The translations under genes and the position numbers were made by a program. From contig NW_006917097.1 in the NCBI RefSeq assembly GCF_000516985.1, positions 3,014,593-3,078,592 of the forward strand: DNA of 64,000 nucleotides, in the 5' to 3' direction. The notes beneath the pieces were generated by a model, which made no database searches, had not been told where the DNA came from, and worked only from the letters and a program-made list of their open reading frames with translations. Below, piece by piece: positions 57,723 to 64,000 of the stretch (its first letter is position 1; each line of letters begins with the position of its first letter). The DNA comes from Pestalotiopsis fici W106-1. Lineage: Eukaryota > Ascomycota > Sordariomycetes > Amphisphaeriales > Sporocadaceae.

Positions 57723-60700
57723 ACCATCCGTCGAATTGTCCGACACAACATGCAGCTTTGTTTCGGCACCAAAGTTTCGAGAGGGAAAAAAGGGCGCGCC
57801 AGCTTTTGCATGGGTCATCGCGAGAAACCCGATCACGATCTTGCCTACGCGGATGGGCCCCAGTAGTATCGCGTCCGCCCCGCCGAAAGACCATTTTAGT
57901 AACGACCCGAAGCTGTGGAGACTCTCGAGGCGACTGTGCTCTTGGCGAGGCATGTCGTCCCATGTCTCTTCTTGCATCTTGTTTTTTCTTTCTTCGAGGT
58001 GATCGATAAGGGCCGAAAGCCAATAAGCGCGTGGTTTGTGGGCTCCAGCTAAATCGCCTCCAGTTCGAAAAAAGGTGCTTCCTTCTTCCCATCCCATCCC
58101 CTCCACCCAGCCAGGGCTGGCGCTGGTATGGGGAGAGAAAGGGAAAAAAAAGAAGAAGAAGAAATAGCTGCCGCCCCTCTTTGTGCTGGTGCCTAATGCA
58201 AGTTCGCATGCAGTTCTCTCGAAGATTGGTGATCCTGAATGGGCCAGACCGCTGTGCTGATCTGCAGGATCCCTCCATCAACTCCCATGCTTGTTGGATA
58301 GGGGACTTGATTGCCAGCACTGACTTCTTCGTTTTGCTTGCGTTTCTACACAACAGACATGGGCGCAGCAAGCACCGAGATCAATGACAGAGACCGTTCG
58401 AAACGACTCGTGGGTGTTAACGTCATCGCCTGGAAATTTCCCAGTGGCTCAAAAACGGTCAGCCCAAAAGAAAAAAAAAATGTACAGGGGTTGCCAAAGA
58501 GGAACCAAAGAATATTGGTCTTGTGTAATGTTGCCAGTTTTACGGCAATGGGCCGAATTGATCGCTACATTAGGTACTATCCTACCGTTTACCGGCTTGA
58601 TAGATACCTGGCTCCAGGTGTGGTACCTGCTCTCAAGGCTCCAGAAGCTACCACCACCTTTGTACCCAATGTCCATTTGAAGGCTGGGCTGGCTTTGTAG
58701 CTGCGGCGCGCCTGCCACGTACGTTACCAACTAACAACGGCTCTTTCATCTAGCTTACATACTATTTACATTGCACTACCAGTAGCACCAGGTTGTATCC
58801 GCTCAAGGGCTTCGGTCATGGCGATGAACGGAATATTGAACAGAGGAGGAGACAAACGTTGTCTCCTTCGAACTTCAGGAGATTGTATGGGAATACCATC
58901 AGATCTCGGTCAAGGCTCAGTAATTCTCGGTACTGGTTCCCTTCCCGGCCTTCCACCTCCATACAGCGACCGGGATAGCATTTCTGGCCTTTTCCTCCGG
59001 CGTGAGATATTCAATAGTATGTTCATGATAGTATTCTTTTCTTGCTCTGTTCTCTTTCTTCTTCTGTGCTCTGCTTGAGAAATGGGGCAGAAACATGCAA
59101 CCACCAACCAGGGGTTGATAGCTTTGATTTAAGCGCAACCAACAGGGCCTCGAGGATTCACTCGCACTGACAATTCCTTGTATCCGGCAAGGCAAAGTCA
59201 CTATCCAAAAGAGCTTGTATCTACCCCTGTACCTGTCTGTCTTTGCTTACCAGAGTTCTCCCACGTTCCGGTCTGGTTAGAAGAACGTTGAAACTCCGGA
59301 TTGGGACTCGGGAGAACTGCTTATGAGAGGCACAAACGGACTCTCGGGCTTATCTACGGTGTTTAGGCATATGAACGCCCAGATTCCGCCTCCGCGCCTG
59401 CGAGATCCAGTATCGCGATCGCACTGCTAATTTCCCCTTCCAAGTTTTTCGTCCTGAACCGTCCAACTTGACACTGTTTCTTACATTGATGCGTCGCGCG
59501 CCACATTCATCTCATTGGACGAGTCGAGTTGGAGGCACGGCAAGGTACGAGCATTGCAACCTCACCTGCATTTCCAAGGCCGCTTTCTATGTGAAAGGTT
59601 TTTTTTCATCACGACCCGACAATAAATAGGAGTACAGTAGTAGCTAGCTGTAGCTGACAGCTGTGCCGCATTACCACGACGCGGTACTCGGGCTACCCCC
59701 AAGCAGGAGCAGAAGAACAAAATTTCTGCACCGCGATAATGACATACGGTGGAAAGATGGACCTCTGCTCTCCGTGATACAACATGTTGCGCCAGGAATC
59801 CTCAGCCCTCATCCGTCCAAGGTCAACTTTGCGCACAGAAATCCAAAGAATTATACCCAGGTCATGATCATGGAGCGCGGAGGAAAACTCCAGTCAACCA
59901 GTCAGCACTGGATCAGCGGTACGCGTGTTTCTTTGGAGATGCCGGGTCCTCTGCGGGCCGGATTATGTGCACTACCTGGAACTGGGATAGGGTCAACCCA
60001 CACACCGAGCGGGTACTTCCAGTCTCCAGATACCATCTCGGTCCTCCAGCGACTCTAGCATTGCCCTGCCTACGTGGAAATGAGTACAGATTGTCTGCAT
60101 ATTCCCTATGAAATCGTGCGCTACGGAAGCGCAAATATCCCATGCCTGGCTAAGGAGAATACATCGGATAAAGGCAATCTACTACACGCGACCTCCAGTG
60201 TCATGAAATCGCATGTATACAAGTAAGACGCTTCATATCACAGCTGCAGACAACGGAAAGAAGAAGAGTTGAGTCGCAATTGAAATGGAAACTCGTCGCC
60301 GCATATTGGCCGGATCTCGTGGTGGATTGCGGGTCCGCCTGTCCTGGCTGTATTGGACACAAAGCGGCGACCCCGCCAGCCAGACATTATCTAAATATAC
60401 GTACTACTCAAATTAGACAATTGCAGCCAAGCTCTTGGTGAACGAATATTCATCTTCAGGTTTACATATGAAGATGGTCCTCTTTGGTTGCGCTGCCCGA
60501 GCATTCATGTCTTGTCTGTCTCTGCATTAGTCCTCGTGATGTGCTGCAAGCTGCTGTTACACAGTTAAAGCAATACAGCAGCCAGACCAATAAGGCTGGG
60601 AAGAACCGCCCGACTGGAATGAGCTCCCGCCGATCACTTCTCGGAACCCTCCCCATCGTCTCCAGGCGTGGGTAGATCACCCGCTACGGATTGGTTTCGA

Positions 60701-63651
60701 TCTGGTGAACGTTGGCCAGTTTCAAGGCTTACGAAAACCACTTAACAGCAGTGATCTAGCAGCAGTAATCTAGCAGCAGTATATACTGAGCGCCCACTGA
60801 AGTCTACTTCATTGGACAAAGTATAAACATATATATCTGGATATACGAGGCCAGTCCTGTTGTGCTCTGTGAAGAGTATCTCTTCAGGAACAAATATCTT
60901 TCTGCCAGGGGGCCACTCGCTTGCTTTGTGGGATTGTATCTGGTATGGACAGTCAGCAGTCAGCACGAACAGCCATTTCACGCGATAAAGTGGCAGTGCC
61001 AGTATATTTGCAACCGAAGCAGAGGGAGAAAAAAAAAGGGGGCGAGGATCAGCACCTTATTTAAACGAATTGGCTTTTGCCTGAGCTGAACAGTAGCTGT
61101 ACCTGGCTCATCTACCTATTTCGTACATAGAGCTCTGCTGTGCATGCCCAATGTGTGTCTTTGGCACGATCAAACAACATATCCTCATTCGAGGGTGACG
61201 TAGGGACTCCATTATTCGCGGTAGCACACGTGGACTTGATACTAGTCATGTACTGTAGGTTTTGATAATTCCTACTGTTGGCCAATCTACCTCGATTACG
61301 ATACTGTGTAGGAATATGATTCAATAGCAAAGGCAATGGGGGGTTTCTTCAGGTGCCCGCGTTGAGCTTGCCTCACATAAAACCAATGCTACAATTACTG
61401 TGTATATCTCGTGGAGATACCATGGCGGATAGCTGACAACGTTATTCAGAGAGCACCGCCCGTTCTCCGTATCCACATATGGAGACGTACTCAGGCAGAC
61501 CTGGTCAAAGAAATGCAGATGTGGTACCTGGCATTCCATACCGGACAGAGACTTCAGACATCAATCAATTGAATGGCGACTTTTAGAATCAAACTAGTAC
61601 ATGGGACCGACCTCTGGATTCTCTAACGGCCGAGCTTCTGATGCAGCAGGACAGATTTGTGTGAATAGAGGATATACCGGTACAGATGGATAGGGCATTT
61701 TCGAACACTGATTGGACCGGACCAATCGGTTCTTGGAAACCGCCGCTGTTCCCCTTGAAGCTTGTCCATCCAGATTATGGCTAGTACTTACCTCCCCTAG
61801 CTTGGCTGCTGCTTGTTGGACTGTGCCGTGCCTAGAAGCTACTGCGCATGTTCTAGTGTAGTGCGACGGCAGGTAATGAATGTCATGTAATAATAAATTC
61901 TTGCAAATCGAATCTGCAACCGAACATCCCACCTCGAAAAGGCAATCAGGAAGCTGCATTTTTGCCACCCACGAGGAAGCATTGGCGAACAGCCTGGCAG
62001 CTGAGAATAGCTATGCGTGGGCATTAGCCTCTCGGACTGTGCATAAACCGTATAGCGATCGACTGCATATCCTCTGGCAGCAACGTCATGCCAGAAGAGC
62101 GCAGAGAAAAAAAAAAGCGACAGAGGGATGAATTCCAAAAGAGCCTCTTACCCACGTACCAAAGTGAAGACGCACGTTCCTACCTTGGCTCTGGCACTAC
62201 ACTTTTCTGGCTCGCACTGCGTAATGTACCTGACGTATAATCATTACATACGTACCTGGGCGCAGTCAGCACCAGCATCGCCTTGTCCGTTGTCAATCTT
62301 CCCACAGTGGGGCCTCGACTTGGCTTTCGACCGCAGAACCCACACCCGTGGACAAGGAGAGAAAGCCCAAGAGGCCCCGGCCCCAGGCCAGAAACCCGCC
62401 AGCCGCCTGTCGCTGCGTCCTTGCTTCTTTGTCCAGTCGCCTGCAATCCCAGTTGGAACGATGCTAATGTTGCTGGCTGGGCGGCCGGTACATTCACTGT
62501 ATTTTGTTGTCTCGAATGGCGCCCCTCCCGCCGTACCCACGCTGCAGGCTTACAGGCTAAGGTGCAGCAGCCATGGCGGCTTTGATTTTGGGTTTCTTGT
62601 TTTCTTGTTCTCTCTGATCCTGCCCATCCACTGACACACAAAGTATCTCTTCAAAGTAAACATTCAACTGTTTGATATTGATGTGGGAAAATGTTCCTGC
62701 GCATGCTGTTATCCTCTACCCTCGTATACAGGAATTATATAGACCGGATCTGTGCTCGCAAGTGGACGCTCCCGCAGAGTATCGATCTGCTGTGACATCA
62801 GCGAAGACAAGGGTTTTGCAAAAAGTCGCCGTCCCCATCGAGAATGATACCAAAGAAACAGGAAGGGCACTTTTAGCTGCAAGCCTACCTGTCTACATAG
62901 CTGCCCAGCCTACATACAGTACCTATCGTGAATAACTGACACAGTTTACGGGTGCATCATGTATGCCAGATACTAGGCGCGGCAGGCAGATAATAAGAAT
63001 AACAATAAAAATACCCGAAGAGAAGGTAGCCTCATCTTGTATTGCGCCCTTGATTCCCTTATTTCCTTTTTTTGGTCTTTCATTCTTGTCGACCATAATT
63101 TTTTTTCTTATTCCCCTGGAATTTCTCTCGTGTGCTCTTTATGCCAAGCATACCAAGTCACCCAGTGCCTGAATTGATGATTAATGTTTGACAACCAGAC
63201 CCGAGCTGCCACCGGGACCTCAGGTTCAAGTTCCTGACCACTGCCACCAAACGGACTCCTCCTGCATCCAGCTTCTTTCCCACCCCCCCTAGTCCTGCTG
63301 GCTAAACCTTACCCTTGACCTGCCCTCCACTACGACGGCGGCGTGTTGCGCGATTGAACTGGGGGTCGTACTGGGTCTGGCTGTGTACGTACCTACTTAC
63401 GGTACCTACCTACATTACCTACCCAACTACCTTGCCTTGCCTACATTACCTTACCTCACAGTGGTGTAGCCTGTCTACGTTGTCGTTGACACCAGCGTAC
63501 GCACGGAGCTAGTACCAAGGTCTTCCATGCCCACTGTCTACGCTGACCGTCGTTCCACCAACATATCGCCCACAGTTCATCAAGTCCTTTCCACGGGCCC
63601 CAAACTCTACCTCTCTCCACCTCGCACACAACACCGTCGTCGTGTCTGATC

Positions 63652-63667
63652 CGCTCGCTCGCTCGCT
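63652..63667. repeat. (CGCT)n tetranucleotide microsatellite
   Basis: Four tandem CGCT units at the start of the pyrimidine-rich stretch. Confidence 0.85.
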
Positions 63668-64000
63668 ATTGAAATTTTTTCCTCCTTCGTTTTCCTCTTC
63701 CTCTTCCTCTCTCTCTCTTGTCTCTTGTATTTCTGGGCGTTTCCTTTTTTTTCATCTTCACCTAATGTGCTGGGCGAACCGAGAAACAAGAGAAATAAGA
63801 CCTGTTGCGCAAAAGTCTCGGGGTGACAAGAAAGATTAAAGACAACAGAAGAACCCCATCAGAGTACGGATACTCTCTTCTCTCGCCTGCGGACTTTCGC
63901 TAGTTTCTAGTTGGACTACCTTTCAATAGTACGACCGGCCCCTAATCCGAACAAATAGAGCTCAGTAGTGTGTACTGTCTGTACCTTCTTTCTCTGTACC

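Larger units (their letters stand above)
53002..64000. other. 11-kb region without supportable genes, right edge
   Basis: Many short frames exist on both strands, but none carries a recognisable domain. The longest (57715-58371 minus, 218 codons; 62128-62634 plus, 168 codons; 59663-60058 plus) overlap equally open frames in other phases, which points to GC-rich chance openness. A minus-strand segment at 56552-56755 has a helical, protein-like look but no intact gene around it. From about 63540 to 63840 the plus strand is strongly pyrimidine-rich, as in fungal 5' leaders, so a gene on the plus strand may begin beyond 64000. Confidence 0.5.

Noticed and set aside
57715..58371. 218-codon open frame on the minus strand
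   Set aside because: It overlaps equally open plus-strand frames, contains a poly-Leu/Phe run from a homopurine tract, and has no domain; it looks like chance openness in GC-rich DNA.
62128..62634. 168-codon open frame on the plus strand
   Set aside because: There is no recognisable domain, the composition is like translated non-coding DNA, and an antisense frame is open over the same interval.

Overview
The window is nuclear DNA of a filamentous ascomycete, most likely a Sordariomycete and plausibly Hypocreales. The reasons are short GT-AG introns (about 50-80 nt) with CTAAC-like branch sites, pyrimidine-rich leaders, intergenic TACCTAGGTA-type palindromes, and the style of the encoded proteins. 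The species cannot be fixed from sequence alone. All gene models are hand-spliced; every joined model keeps frame from start to stop.

Left part (0.6-25 kb) is a conserved, mostly housekeeping block: an uncharacterised 260-aa protein with an in-frame UAG just before its Met; a Ded1/Vasa-like DEAD-box helicase with Gly-Trp-rich tails; IPI1 (60S ribosome maturation) head-to-head with a roadblock/LC7 protein; a 1074-aa uncharacterised protein converging on an F-box-like protein; a mitochondrial Mrs2-type Mg2+ channel; and a Pho85-type (Pcl) cyclin. From 25.1 to 36.5 kb I can support no gene at all.

Middle part (36.5-53 kb): SUB2/UAP56 and an RNase P subunit of the Rpp21/Rpr2 type are essential genes bracketing an accessory island. 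The island holds a flavin-dependent monooxygenase, a broken geranylgeranyl-diphosphate synthase (GGPPS) relic, a 14-TM-type MFS exporter and two HSL-type alpha/beta hydrolases. Just beyond the RNase P gene lie a UDP-glycosyltransferase and a charged coiled-coil protein. The GGPPS relic suggests that a diterpenoid-related locus once stood here and has decayed, leaving oxidation, export and hydrolysis genes. The second hydrolase lies between two copies of a roughly 130-bp direct repeat, one of which is the RNase P gene's own upstream region. Next to it is a roughly 0.4-kb MITE-like element with inverted ends.

Right part (53-64 kb): about 11 kb without a supportable gene, ending in a pyrimidine-rich stretch that looks like the leader of a plus-strand gene beyond the window edge. 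The most noteworthy items are the GGPPS relic, the direct-repeat-flanked hydrolase segment, the MITE-like element, the GW-rich helicase, the UAG before the first gene, the GAN variant of the Mrs2 GMN signature and the 690-nt SUB2 intron.
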